From positions 1 through 64,000 of the forward strand of contig NZ_VIVL01000021.1 of the NCBI RefSeq assembly GCF_007828835.1: a DNA stretch of 64,000 nucleotides, read 5' to 3'. The stretch's first letter is position 1, and each line of letters starts with the position of its first letter. The notes under the pieces were generated by a model. It saw only the letters and a program-made list of their open reading frames with translations, was not told the DNA's origin and searched no databases. Shown here one piece after another: positions 51,492-59,864 of the stretch. The DNA is from Variovorax beijingensis. GTDB taxonomy: Bacteria > Pseudomonadota > Gammaproteobacteria > Burkholderiales > Burkholderiaceae_C. The position numbers were made by a program, and so were the translations under genes.

Positions 51492-52391
51492 ATGAAACTC
51501 TTCTACATGCCCGGTGCCAGCGCACTGGCCGACCACATCGTGCTCGAGTGGTCCAGCGAGCCGTATGAGGCGGTCCGCATGGACCGCCGCAGCATCAAGG
51601 CGCCGGAGTACCTGGCGCTCAACCCGACCGGCGTGGTGCCGCTGCTGGTGCACGGCGACTTCACGCTGACCGAGAATGTCGCCATCCTCGGTTACCTCGC
51701 GGACCTGCATCCGCATCTGCAATTGGCGGGTGACGGCTCGCCGCGCTCGCGGGCCGAGGTGATGCGCTGGCTGGGCTTCCTGAACTCCGATGTGCACAAG
51801 GCGTTCAGGCCAATCTTCTTTCCCGAACGCTACCTGCCGGACGACGGCCTGGCAGCGCAACTTGCGGCCATTGCGCGCGGCCACGTGCGCGAGTACCTCG
51901 GGCGGCTGAATGCCCAGCTCGAAGGACGCGAATGGCTCACGGGGCAGCGCTCCATCGCCGATGCCTACCTCTTCGTGATGCTGCGCTGGGCCATCGGAAC
52001 GAAGGTCGGCCTGCACGGCTTCGACCACCTGACGGCCTTCGTTCGCCGAATGCATGCCGACGAAGGCGTGCATGCGGCTCTCGTGATGGAGGAAGACCTG
52101 GCGCCGCGTACCGAACGTGCGCACAGCGTCTCCGATCAGTTGATGCGCCTGAACGAACGGATCCGCGACAACCTCGCCACCACGCTGAACGCCGAGGTGG
52201 TAGGGACGGTGGAATACAGCGAAGGCGACGGCGCCGAGCTCGAAGTGCGCCGCGGTCTCGTGGAGATCGAGATCTCCCGTATGGACACGATATTCAGCTG
52301 GAAAGACGAGAACTATCGCGCACAGGCGGCCATTCCGTTCCAGAACTTCTCGCGCTATGTCAGCACCGGCGCGATCCGGATCGATCTTTAG
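51492..52391 (+). CDS. GST-like protein lacking Cys10, with C-terminal extension
   Basis: 299 aa. The first ~200 residues are a clear paralogue of the GST at 47096 (MKLFYMPGASALADHIVLEW), but position 10 is Ser instead of Cys. A C-terminal extension of ~95 residues (HSVSDQLMRLNERIRDNLAT, GLVEIEISRMDTIFSWKDEN) is not part of any GST domain I know and may form a small beta-rich module. The protein could still bind glutathione as a sensor or a binding protein, or use Ser. It ends 12 bases before the ETF-QO gene, so they are co-transcribed. Confidence 0.88.
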   Translation: MKLFYMPGASALADHIVLEWSSEPYEAVRMDRRSIKAPEYLALNPTGVVPLLVHGDFTLTENVAILGYLADLHPHLQLAGDGSPRSRAEVMRWLGFLNSDVHKAFRPIFFPERYLPDDGLAAQLAAIARGHVREYLGRLNAQLEGREWLTGQRSIADAYLFVMLRWAIGTKVGLHGFDHLTAFVRRMHADEGVHAALVMEEDLAPRTERAHSVSDQLMRLNERIRDNLATTLNAEVVGTVEYSEGDGAELEVRRGLVEIEISRMDTIFSWKDENYRAQAAIPFQNFSRYVSTGAIRIDL

Positions 52392-52403
52392 GCGCCATCG
52401 CCC

Positions 52404-54086
52404 ATGAGCGCTGCCCCCGCCCAAGCCGCGCCGCCCTTCCCCGGGCCGCGCGAGTCGATGGACTACGACGTCGTCATCGTGGGCGGCGGCCCCGCTGGAA
52501 TGGCGGCGGCCATCCGGATCAGGCAGATCGATGCGAACCTCTCGGTCGCGGTGCTCGAGAAAGGCAGCGAGCCCGGCGCCCACACACTCTCAGGCGCGGT
52601 CATGGATCCTCGTGCCATCGACGAACTGCTGCCTGACTGGCGCACGCTGGGGGCACCCTTGAGCCAACCCGTCACGCGGGATGAATTCCTGTTTCTGGGC
52701 AAGCAGCGCGCGATGCGAACGCCAGGCTTTCTGGTGCCGCAGTGCTTTCGCAACAAAGGCAACTACGTCGTGCGCCTCGGCCTGCTGGTCAAGTGGCTGG
52801 GCGCGTATGCGGAGAGTCTTGGCGTCGAGATCTTCGCGGGCTTTGCCGCGACCGAAATCCTCTACGACCCGCAAGGACGCGTCTCGGGCGTGGCGACCGG
52901 CAACGTGGGTGTGGGCCGCAACGGCAAGCCGACGGCCGCGTTCCAGCCCGGTGTCGAGCTTCGCGGCAAATACACGGTTTTTGCCGAGGGCGCGCGCGGG
53001 CAGCTCGGGCGACAACTGCTCGCGAGGTTTGGGCTCGACGCCGGGCGAGATGCGGCCAGCTATGCCATCGGCCTCAAGGAGCTGTGGAACGTCGACCCCT
53101 CTCGGGCCGAACCGGGCCTGGTCGTGCACACCGCGGGCTGGCCCATGGACCGCGAGACGTTCGGCGGCGGCTTTCTCTACCACCTCGACGGCGACCAGGT
53201 GGCGCTGGGCTTTGTCGTCGGGCTCGACTACCGCAATCCCTGGCTGAGTCCGTTCGAAGAGTTTCAGCGCTGGAAAACGCATCCCGCGATTCGCAGGCAT
53301 CTCGATGGCGGCAAGCGCATTGGCTACGGTGCACGGGCCATCAACAACGGTTTGCCGCAGAGTTTGCCGCGCACCGTTTTCCCCGGCGGGGCCCTGGTCG
53401 GGTGCGAGGCGGGCTACCTGAACGCCGCGCGCATCAAGGGCAGCCATGCGGCCATCAAGACCGGCATGCTGGCCGCGGAAGCCGCCTGCGGGGCCCTGCA
53501 GGCAGGGCGTTCGGGCGACGAGCTCACGGACTATCCACGCGCCTTCGAGGCCAGCTGGTTGCACACGGAGCTGCACCAATCCCGCAATTTCAAGTTGTGG
53601 TTCAAGAAGGGCTCGCTTGCCGGCACGCTCATGACTGGCGTCGAGCAATGGCTGATGCCCAAGCTGGGCATCGCCGCGCCGCCCTGGACGCTGCAAAACA
53701 CGCGCCCGGACCACGCGAGCCTGCGGCCCGCGGACCGCTGCGAGCCCATCGCCTATCCGAAGCCGGACGGCGTTTGCAGCTTCGACCGCCTGAGCTCGGT
53801 CTACCTGAGCAACACGCATCACGCGGAAGACCAGCCGGTGCACCTGACGCTGCGCGATGCGGCGGTGCCGGTCGACGTCAACCTGCGGGTGTACGCGGGC
53901 CCCGAAAGCCGCTACTGCCCCGCCGGCGTGTACGAGTTCCTCCGGAACGACAAGGGCGAAGACAAGCTGCAGATCAATGCGCAAAACTGCATCCATTGCA
54001 AGACCTGCGACATCAAGGATCCGACCCAGAATATTGTGTGGATCGCACCCGAAGGCGGCGACGGTCCCACCTATGAAGCCATGTAG
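52404..54086 (+). CDS. Electron-transfer flavoprotein:ubiquinone oxidoreductase
   Basis: 560 aa. FAD motif near the N terminus (DYDVVIVGGGPAGMAAAIRI), the typical EKGSEPGAHTLSGAVMDP, and a C-terminal 4Fe-4S site formed by YCPAGVYEF and INAQNCIHCKTCDIKDPTQN. It takes electrons from reduced ETF, generated by acyl-CoA and other dehydrogenases, and passes them to ubiquinone at the inner-membrane surface. It is a full-length family member. Its place after a GST rather than with etfAB is unusual and may mark a second copy devoted to a particular oxidative pathway. Confidence 0.95.
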   Translation: MSAAPAQAAPPFPGPRESMDYDVVIVGGGPAGMAAAIRIRQIDANLSVAVLEKGSEPGAHTLSGAVMDPRAIDELLPDWRTLGAPLSQPVTRDEFLFLGKQRAMRTPGFLVPQCFRNKGNYVVRLGLLVKWLGAYAESLGVEIFAGFAATEILYDPQGRVSGVATGNVGVGRNGKPTAAFQPGVELRGKYTVFAEGARGQLGRQLLARFGLDAGRDAASYAIGLKELWNVDPSRAEPGLVVHTAGWPMDRETFGGGFLYHLDGDQVALGFVVGLDYRNPWLSPFEEFQRWKTHPAIRRHLDGGKRIGYGARAINNGLPQSLPRTVFPGGALVGCEAGYLNAARIKGSHAAIKTGMLAAEAACGALQAGRSGDELTDYPRAFEASWLHTELHQSRNFKLWFKKGSLAGTLMTGVEQWLMPKLGIAAPPWTLQNTRPDHASLRPADRCEPIAYPKPDGVCSFDRLSSVYLSNTHHAEDQPVHLTLRDAAVPVDVNLRVYAGPESRYCPAGVYEFLRNDKGEDKLQINAQNCIHCKTCDIKDPTQNIVWIAPEGGDGPTYEAM

Positions 54087-54184
54087 ATCGACCTGTTCGC
54101 CGCTGGCGGACGCCAAGGAACCCATGCCATGATGATTCCCATCCCCTCGCTTTCACTGTCACCGGCCCACGCACAGGTGCGCGC

Positions 54185-54442
54185 ATGACGGCCGACTGCA
54201 CGCACCTCGACCAGGTCCGCCCGGTCACGCCGAACACCAATGGTTGCGAGGAATGCCTGCGGTCCGGCGGCCGCTGGGTTCACCTGCGCATGTGCCTCAC
54301 CTGCGGGCACGTCGGATGTTGCGACTCGTCGCAGGGAAAGCACGCGACCGGCCACTTCCACGAGACCGGCCACCCGGTCGTGCAGTCTGCGGAGCCCGGT
54401 GAATCCTGGCGCTGGTGCTATGTCGACAAGACGCTCGTTTGA
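54185..54442 (+). CDS. UBP-type zinc finger protein
   Basis: 85 aa. Cys/His pattern CTHLDQV, NGCEECLRSG, MCLTCGHVGCCDSS, GKHATGHFHETGHPVV is a ZnF-UBP domain, otherwise found in eukaryotic deubiquitinases and HDAC6. Stand-alone bacterial versions are common in Burkholderiales and have no known role; they cannot bind ubiquitin in this setting and may bind other C termini. It lies 98 bases after ETF-QO and 63 before the peroxiredoxin-like gene, likely in the same operon. Confidence 0.92.
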   Translation: MTADCTHLDQVRPVTPNTNGCEECLRSGGRWVHLRMCLTCGHVGCCDSSQGKHATGHFHETGHPVVQSAEPGESWRWCYVDKTLV

Positions 54443-54505
54443 GAGCCGGGTGCGACGCAGCGGCGTGCACCAGACGATCGCCCTCCTACTTTCCGAAGCC
54501 CTGCC

Positions 54506-55138
54506 ATGAGCCTGCAACTTTCCCCCTTCGACCATAACGACGTCGCCGATGCGGTGTTCGATGCCACAGGTATCGCTGCCCGGGCCAAGCGCGTCGGTGA
54601 CCTCGCGCCCGACGCGACGTTGCCGGACGGTCTCGGCCAGCCGGTTCGTCTGTCGGACGTGTGGCGCAAGGGACCGCTCGTGCTGGTTTTCTACCGTGGC
54701 GGCTGGTGCGGCTACTGCAGCCTCCAATTGCGAGCCTGGCACCAGCGAGCGGACGACCTGGCACGGCTCGGTGCCACGCTCCTGGCGATCTCGCCGCAGA
54801 CGCCGGACCATTCGATGCGCACGGCCGAGGACAACCAGTTCACTTTCACCGTACTCAGCGACTCCAACCTCGAAGCGGCCAACGGCTTCGAACTGGCCTT
54901 CACGCTTCCCCCCGAGCTCGTGAGCTTCTATGGTTCGGTGGGCACCGACATTCCCGTCCTGAATGGCAACGGCCTGTGGGTGTTGCCGGTTCCGGCGACT
55001 TATGTGATCGACGAGAAAGGCCGCATTCGTTTCGCCCACATCGAGGAAGACATCCGAAAGCGCGCTGACCCGGCCGATGTGCTGCGCGTGATCGAAGGCC
55101 TGGTCCGTGGCCGTGCGCTTGTGGCGCCAGGCGGCTGA
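54506..55138 (+). CDS. Peroxiredoxin-like (AhpC/TSA) protein
   Basis: 210 aa. Thioredoxin-fold AhpC/TSA domain with WCGYC in FYRGGWCGYCSLQL, and the GDLAPDATLPD start typical of the family. The CxxC arrangement resembles the peroxiredoxin-like/thioredoxin-fused type rather than classical AhpC. The C-terminal Cys is absent. It is a cytoplasmic peroxide or disulfide reductase. It ends 22 bases before the hairpin that separates it from the convergent small gene. Confidence 0.9.
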   Translation: MSLQLSPFDHNDVADAVFDATGIAARAKRVGDLAPDATLPDGLGQPVRLSDVWRKGPLVLVFYRGGWCGYCSLQLRAWHQRADDLARLGATLLAISPQTPDHSMRTAEDNQFTFTVLSDSNLEAANGFELAFTLPPELVSFYGSVGTDIPVLNGNGLWVLPVPATYVIDEKGRIRFAHIEEDIRKRADPADVLRVIEGLVRGRALVAPGG

Positions 55139-55160
55139 CGCCTGCATTGGCTCCATGCGA

Positions 55161-55187
55161 CGAAGCCCGCCAGAGCGGCGGGCTTCG
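55161..55187. terminator. Bidirectional terminator hairpin
   Basis: CGAAGCCCGCC (55161-55171) pairs perfectly with GGCGGGCTTCG (55177-55187) around a 5-base loop. It lies between two convergent genes. The T run after it is weak on both strands, but the 11-bp stem is strong. Confidence 0.7.
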
Positions 55188-55211
55188 TGTTGGACCTTGA
55201 GAGCTTGCTGC

Positions 55212-55508
55212 TCAGTTGGGCGTGCCGCCGGGAACGGGCTTGCGGCGATTCGGCTTGCGCGCGTCGCGCGTCTCGTGGCGTTTTTCACCGGCAACAGCGG
55301 CCGTGTCGGTTCCGATGGCGCCGCCCTCGGCGGTCTTGACCGTATCGCCCGAGGGCGCGGCAACCTTGCCTTGCGATTTCGTCGCGACCTTGGCCTGCGC
55401 TCGCACCTGAGGCTTGCTGTCGGTGATGGCCTGGTTCTCCGCCGATTGTGCGAAGACGCTGGTCGCGGCCAGGAAGGCAGCGGTCATGACGGTGATGTGC
55501 TTGAACAT
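55212..55508 (-). CDS. Small exported basic protein
   Basis: 98 aa. Signal peptide about 1-21 (MFKHITVMTAAFLAATSVFA). The mature part is Ala/Lys-rich (SKPQVRAQAKVATKSQGKVA) and ends in a basic, proline-rich tail (RDARKPNRRKPVPGG). It has no Cys and no known domain. Small disordered exported proteins like this are often envelope or stress proteins in the family. It is convergent with the peroxiredoxin-like gene. Confidence 0.7.
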   Translation of the reverse strand: MFKHITVMTAAFLAATSVFAQSAENQAITDSKPQVRAQAKVATKSQGKVAAPSGDTVKTAEGGAIGTDTAAVAGEKRHETRDARKPNRRKPVPGGTPN

Positions 55509-55641
55509 GGGATTGGCTTTTCCGAAAGTGAAGGGGATGGCGCCGCGTTGCCGCCGGCGGCCAAAAAAATTCTAGGACCCGGCCTCGCCGGTTTTCACTT
55601 TCGACTGGTGCCCTTTCGGAAACATGCCGAGTCCCGATTCG

Positions 55642-55712
55642 ATTGGTGCGCGTTGGGCAACACCGTGAAGCCTCGTGCATGGCTACCGCGCTCGACTCCC
55701 CGAATCTACGCT
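55642..55712 (+). promoter_or_regulatory. LysR-type box and -10 before second AhpD gene
   Basis: ATTGGTGC (55642-55649), 8 bases, CAACACCGTG (55658-55667), then 37 bases to TCTACGCT (55705-55712, -10 TACGCT). Same order and spacing as the other four sites in the set. Confidence 0.7.
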
Positions 55713-55730
55713 ACGTCCTGTCTACGCGAT

Positions 55731-55763
55731 CTTCGCAAACGGACGACTCAGCCGATTCTGAGT
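55731..55763 (+). promoter_or_regulatory. Leader element, second AhpD gene
   Basis: CTTCGCAAACGG then ACTCAG-CCGATT-CTGAGT (55746-55763). Begins 18 bases after the -10 hexamer. Counterpart of 14211-14242: the flanking block is identical, while the centre differs in sequence and length (6 instead of 5 bases) but keeps the pairing arms. Confidence 0.55.
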
Positions 55764-55796
55764 CCAGGCATCCGCCACCCATTCCAGGAGCTAGTC

Positions 55797-56276
55797 ATGA
55801 CCCAGCGTGTCAACTATGTCGAGCAATCGCCCGAACTCTTCAAGAAGTTCGTCGAATTCCTTAACGCCATCAAGGAAGGCGCAATCGAAGAGCCGATCCG
55901 CAACCTCGTGTCGATCCGCACGGCGCAGCTCAATGGCTGCACCTTCTGCCTGGACATGCACGTCAAGCAGGCCAAGATCCAGGGCGAGCGCGAGCTGCGC
56001 CTGTACCACCTGGCTGCATGGCGCGAGTCGACGCTGTTCATTCCGCGCGAGCGCGCGGCACTGGCCTGGACCGAAGCGCTGACTAAGCTGCCCGAGCAAG
56101 GCGTGCCCGACGACATCTACGAGCGCGTGCGCACGCAGCTGTCAGAAAAGGAAATCTCCGACCTCACGTTCCTCGTCATGTCGACCAATGCATGGAGCCG
56201 GCTGAACATTGCTTTCAAGAGCGTGCCCGGCAGCTCCGACAAGGTCTTCGGGTTGGACAAGGCCAAGCTCGCCTGA
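55797..56276 (+). CDS. AhpD-like carboxymuconolactone decarboxylase-family protein (copy 2)
   Basis: 159 aa, AGGAG 8 bases before the ATG. Active-site pattern C48-T-F-C51 and His55 (NGCTFCLDMHVKQAK), as in the copy at 14254. It is followed 66 bases later by an NAD(P)-binding protein gene, forming a two-gene run. Role: peroxide or disulfide chemistry in the same stress response that controls the GST-pirin operon, since its promoter has the ATTGGTGC box. Confidence 0.92.
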   Translation: MTQRVNYVEQSPELFKKFVEFLNAIKEGAIEEPIRNLVSIRTAQLNGCTFCLDMHVKQAKIQGERELRLYHLAAWRESTLFIPRERAALAWTEALTKLPEQGVPDDIYERVRTQLSEKEISDLTFLVMSTNAWSRLNIAFKSVPGSSDKVFGLDKAKLA

Positions 56277-56342
56277 CCCACGCTGCACAAATCGCCCTCC
56301 GTCATCCACACGGCCCCTTGCGGGCTACAAGGAAAAAACATC

Positions 56343-57098
56343 ATGAAGATCGTTGTCATCGGCGGCTCGGGCCTCATCGGCTCGAAGGTCGTCAGCAAGC
56401 TGCGCGACGCCGGCCACGAGGTCGTTTCCGCATCCCCCGCCTCGGGCGTCAACACCATCACCGGCGAAGGCCTGGCCGAAGCCCTCCAGGGCACGCAGGT
56501 GGTGCTGGACGTGGCCAACTCGCCCTCGTTTGAGGATAAGGCCGTGCTCGAGTTCTTCGAAACCTCGGGGCGCAACTTGCTGGCCGCGGAAGCCGTAGCC
56601 GGCGTGAAGCACCACGTGGCACTGTCGGTGGTCGGCACCGACCGCCTTTTCGAAAGCGGCTACTTCCGCGGCAAGATCGCGCAGGAAAAGCTGATCCGCG
56701 AATCGAAGATCCCGTACACCATTGTCCATTCGACGCAGTTCTTCGAGTTCCTTGGCGGCATTGCGCAATCGGGCACCGACGGTGACACCGTGCACCTTTC
56801 GCCGGCCTACGTACAGCCGATCGCATCGGACGATGTCGCAGCCGCCGTGGCGGACTACACCCTAGGCAGCCCGGTGAACGGCGTGGTCGAAATTGCGGGA
56901 CCCGAGCGCGTTCGCCTCTCCGATCTCGTGCAGCGCTTTCTCGCCAAGACCAACGATCCGCGCAAGGTCGTCCAGGATGTGCACGCACGCTATTTCGGAG
57001 CGGAGCTAAAGGACGACACGCTGGTGCCGGGCGCTAACCCGCGCATCGGCGCCCTCAGCTTCGAGGCCTGGTTCGCACTTCCCAAGCCGGCACGCTGA
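56343..57098 (+). CDS. NAD(P)-binding atypical SDR-like protein
   Basis: 251 aa. Rossmann fold starting at the N terminus (MKIVVIGGSGLIGSKVVSKL), followed by a NmrA/atypical short-chain dehydrogenase pattern (HHVALSVVGTDRLFESGYFR, GKIAQEKLIRESKIPYTIVH). There is no clear YxxxK catalytic pair, so it may bind NAD(P)H to reduce a quinone or act as a redox sensor. Downstream of AhpD copy 2, likely in one transcript. Confidence 0.9.
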   Translation: MKIVVIGGSGLIGSKVVSKLRDAGHEVVSASPASGVNTITGEGLAEALQGTQVVLDVANSPSFEDKAVLEFFETSGRNLLAAEAVAGVKHHVALSVVGTDRLFESGYFRGKIAQEKLIRESKIPYTIVHSTQFFEFLGGIAQSGTDGDTVHLSPAYVQPIASDDVAAAVADYTLGSPVNGVVEIAGPERVRLSDLVQRFLAKTNDPRKVVQDVHARYFGAELKDDTLVPGANPRIGALSFEAWFALPKPAR

Positions 57099-57112
57099 CA
57101 CGAAGCCCTCCC

Positions 57113-57139
57113 CCCCGGCCGCATCTTGATGCGGCGGGG
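57113..57139. terminator. Inverted repeat between SDR-like and YceI genes
   Basis: CCGCATC-TT-GATGCGG (57119-57134), extended by CCCC/GGGG on the outside with one bulge. Strong stem, no T run. May end or pause the transcript of the previous gene, or be a processing site. It lies 42 bases before the YceI start. Confidence 0.4.
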
Positions 57140-57180
57140 AGCTTACGCCCGAAGACCCCTCTCTCGATCCTGGTGACTCC

Positions 57181-57762
57181 ATGCCTGACACCTCCCAGCT
57201 TTCCACCCTCGCCTCGTCGAGCCTTGCCGACGTCAGCCGTGGCCGCTACGTCATCGACCCTGTGCATTCGCATGTGCTGTTCAGCGTCTCGCACTTCGGC
57301 ATCTCGACCTACTACGGCGAGTTCACCATGCCTGGCGGTACGCTCGACATTCCGCTTTCTGCAAGCGGAAGCCCCACGCGACTCGCGGTGTCTGTACCGG
57401 TCGCCAATGTGAAAACGACGAGCCGGATCCTGGACGACGAACTCAAGAGCTCCGACTGGCTGGACGGCGAGCGGTTCCCGTCGATCACCTTCGACTTCGC
57501 AGCGCCCGTTTCCCTTGCCGCGAATTCGTTTCAGGTGAGCGGCACACTCGCCTTGCACGGCGTGAGGCGCAATGTCACTTTCGACGTGAGCTTCGTCGGC
57601 GCGGGCATGAACCCGGCCAAGCAGGTCTACACAATTGGCTTCGATATTCGGGGCCGAATCCGCCGCAGCGACTATGGAGTTACTGCCGCGCTACCGATGA
57701 TCGGCGACGAACTCACCTTGATCGTCAGCGCTGCCTTCGAACTCGAAGCTTCGGCCGCCTGA
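57181..57762 (+). CDS. YceI-family protein without signal peptide
   Basis: 193 aa. YceI lipocalin-like barrel (GRYVIDPVHSHVLFSVSHFG, FTMPGGTLDIPL, LKSSDWLDGERFPSITFDFA, GTLALHGVRRNVTFDVSFVG). YceI proteins bind isoprenoid quinones or lipids, and most are periplasmic; this one starts with a Ser/Thr-rich polar stretch and has no signal peptide, so appears to be cytoplasmic. Together with Ohr (36 bases on) and catalase (62 bases further) it forms a stress-gene run. Confidence 0.9.
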   Translation: MPDTSQLSTLASSSLADVSRGRYVIDPVHSHVLFSVSHFGISTYYGEFTMPGGTLDIPLSASGSPTRLAVSVPVANVKTTSRILDDELKSSDWLDGERFPSITFDFAAPVSLAANSFQVSGTLALHGVRRNVTFDVSFVGAGMNPAKQVYTIGFDIRGRIRRSDYGVTAALPMIGDELTLIVSAAFELEASAA

Positions 57763-57798
57763 ACGCACTGTTTTCTAACCATCGAGCGGAAGCCTGGA

Positions 57799-58344
57799 AT
57801 GCCCACGCAAAGAGATAGAGCCAATGCCTTCGCGGCCGAAGCCGCACAGCCAAGCCCACTGCAGCCGCCATCCCTTGCGCTGCTCGACAAGTACAAGGGG
57901 CAAGAATTCGAACCCATCTATTCGACCGTCGTCACGGTGAGCGGCGGCGAAGCAGAACACGGACGGGCATCAGGCGTAGCACGCTCCGACGACGGCAACC
58001 TGAACGTGGAGCTGCGGCTCCCCACCTCCCTCGGCGGTGGCGGGGGCGGCACCAACCCGGAGCAGTTGTTCGCAGCGGCCTATGCCGCGTGCTTTCATGG
58101 GGCGTTGAACCTGTTGGCGGCGAAACGGAAGATTCCGGTTCGCGACGCCAACGTTCAGATGTCCGTCGCTTTCGGGCGCGATCCGGTCGACGGGCTTTTC
58201 ATGCTCACGGCCGATGTACGGATTCATTTGCCCGATGTCGAAAAAAGCGTGGCCGAAGAGCTGGTGCGGAGCACGGAACGGTTCTGCCCCTACGCAAAGA
58301 TGGCGCGCAACGGCATCACCAGCGTCGTGGCACTGGCGGCCTAG
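57799..58344 (+). CDS. Organic hydroperoxide resistance protein, Ohr type
   Basis: 181 aa, longer than the usual ~140 by a ~40-residue N-terminal extension (MPTQRDRANAFAAEAAQPSP). The Ohr core shows LRLPTSLGGGGGGTNPEQLF, the first active Cys in AACFHGALNLL and the second in RFCPYAKMARNG. Ohr reduces organic hydroperoxides with a two-Cys mechanism, using lipoyl groups. Usually it is regulated by OhrR, not seen nearby. The operon neighbours are YceI and catalase. Confidence 0.92.
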   Translation: MPTQRDRANAFAAEAAQPSPLQPPSLALLDKYKGQEFEPIYSTVVTVSGGEAEHGRASGVARSDDGNLNVELRLPTSLGGGGGGTNPEQLFAAAYAACFHGALNLLAAKRKIPVRDANVQMSVAFGRDPVDGLFMLTADVRIHLPDVEKSVAEELVRSTERFCPYAKMARNGITSVVALAA

Positions 58345-58406
58345 AAATCCCTACACCTGCGCCACGCTCCGTCGGCGCCTCTCCCCTGCGCTGAAAAAGG
58401 CCTTTT

Positions 58407-59864
58407 ATGAGCGACTCATCCGACACCCCCCGCAAGACGCCGCTGACCACAGCCTTCGGCGCTCCCGTGCCCGACAACCAGAACAGCCTCACGGCTGGCC
58501 CGCGCGGTCCGCTGCTGATGCAGGACGTATGGCTGATCGAGAAGCTCGCCAACCTGAACCGCGAGATCATTCCCGAGCGCCGCATGCACGCCAAGGGCTC
58601 CGGCGCTTTTGGCACCTTCACCGTCACGCATGACATCAGCCGGTTCACGCGCGCCAAGCTCTTCAGTGCCGTGGGCAAGAAGACCGAGATGTTCGCGCGC
58701 TTCACCACGGTGGCGGGCGAGCGCGGCGCGGCCGATGCCGAACGCGACATCCGCGGCTTCGCGCTCAAGTTCTACACGGAAGAAGGCAACTGGGACCTGG
58801 TGGGCAACAACACGCCGGTCTTCTTCGTGCGCGATCCGCGCAAGTTCCCGGACCTCAACAAGGCGGTCAAGCGCGATCCCCGCACCAACCTGCGCAGCGC
58901 CACCAACAATTGGGACTTCTGGACGCTGCTGCCCGAGGCGCTGCACCAGGTCACCATTGTGATGAGCGACCGCGGCATTCCGGCCAGCTACCGCCACATG
59001 CACGGCTTCGGCTCGCACACCTACAGCTTCGTCAATGCACAGGACGAGCGCTTCTGGGTCAAGTTCCACTTCAGGACGCAGCAGGGCATCAGGAACCTCA
59101 CGGATGCCGAGGCCGCAGCCATTGTGGGCAGCGACCGCGAAAGCCACCAGCGCGACCTGTTCGATGCGATCGAGCGGGGCGACTTCCCCAGATGGACGCT
59201 GTACGTGCAGGTGATGCCGGAGGCTGAGGCCGAGGCGCTGCCCTACCACCCCTTCGACCTGACCAAGGTCTGGCCCAAGAAGGACTACCCGCTGATCGAA
59301 GTGGGCGTGATGGAGCTCAACCGAAACCCCGGAAACTTCTTTGCCGATGTGGAGCAAAGCGCGTTCGCGCCCAACAACCTGGTGCCCGGCATCGGCGTGT
59401 CGCCCGACAAGATGCTGCAGGCGCGCATGTTCGCCTACTCGGACGCACAGCGCTACCGCCTGGGCGTGAACCACCACCAGATCCCGGTGAACGCCGCGCG
59501 GTGCCCGGTGCACAGCAACCACCGAGACGGCACGATGCGTGTGGATGGCAACTACGGCGGCACGCCGCACTACGAGCCCAACAGCTTCGGCCAATGGCAG
59601 GAGCAGCCCGGCTACCGTGAGCCGCCGCTCAGGCTGCGCGATGATGCGGACTTCTGGAACTTCCGCGAAGACGACGCGGACTACTACAAGCAGCCCGGTG
59701 ACCTGTTCCGGCTGATGACGCCTGCGCAACAGCAGGTTCTGTTTGACAACACCGCGCGCGCCATGGGTGAGGCGCCGGATTTCATCAAGCGCCGCCACAT
59801 CGACAACTGCGCCAAGGCCGATCCGGCGTATGGGGCGGGTGTGGCGCGGGCCCTCGGTATCTAA
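58407..59864 (+). CDS. Catalase (haem, small-subunit type)
   Basis: 485 aa. Active-site His in IPERRMHAKGSGAFG, distal Asn in LVGNNTPVFFVRDP, and proximal Tyr in RMFAYSDAQRYRLG. Length is that of clade-3 monofunctional catalases. It breaks hydrogen peroxide into water and oxygen in the cytoplasm. No signal peptide. It ends with a 4-base overlap with the convergent LysR gene. Confidence 0.95.
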   Translation: MSDSSDTPRKTPLTTAFGAPVPDNQNSLTAGPRGPLLMQDVWLIEKLANLNREIIPERRMHAKGSGAFGTFTVTHDISRFTRAKLFSAVGKKTEMFARFTTVAGERGAADAERDIRGFALKFYTEEGNWDLVGNNTPVFFVRDPRKFPDLNKAVKRDPRTNLRSATNNWDFWTLLPEALHQVTIVMSDRGIPASYRHMHGFGSHTYSFVNAQDERFWVKFHFRTQQGIRNLTDAEAAAIVGSDRESHQRDLFDAIERGDFPRWTLYVQVMPEAEAEALPYHPFDLTKVWPKKDYPLIEVGVMELNRNPGNFFADVEQSAFAPNNLVPGIGVSPDKMLQARMFAYSDAQRYRLGVNHHQIPVNAARCPVHSNHRDGTMRVDGNYGGTPHYEPNSFGQWQEQPGYREPPLRLRDDADFWNFREDDADYYKQPGDLFRLMTPAQQQVLFDNTARAMGEAPDFIKRRHIDNCAKADPAYGAGVARALGI

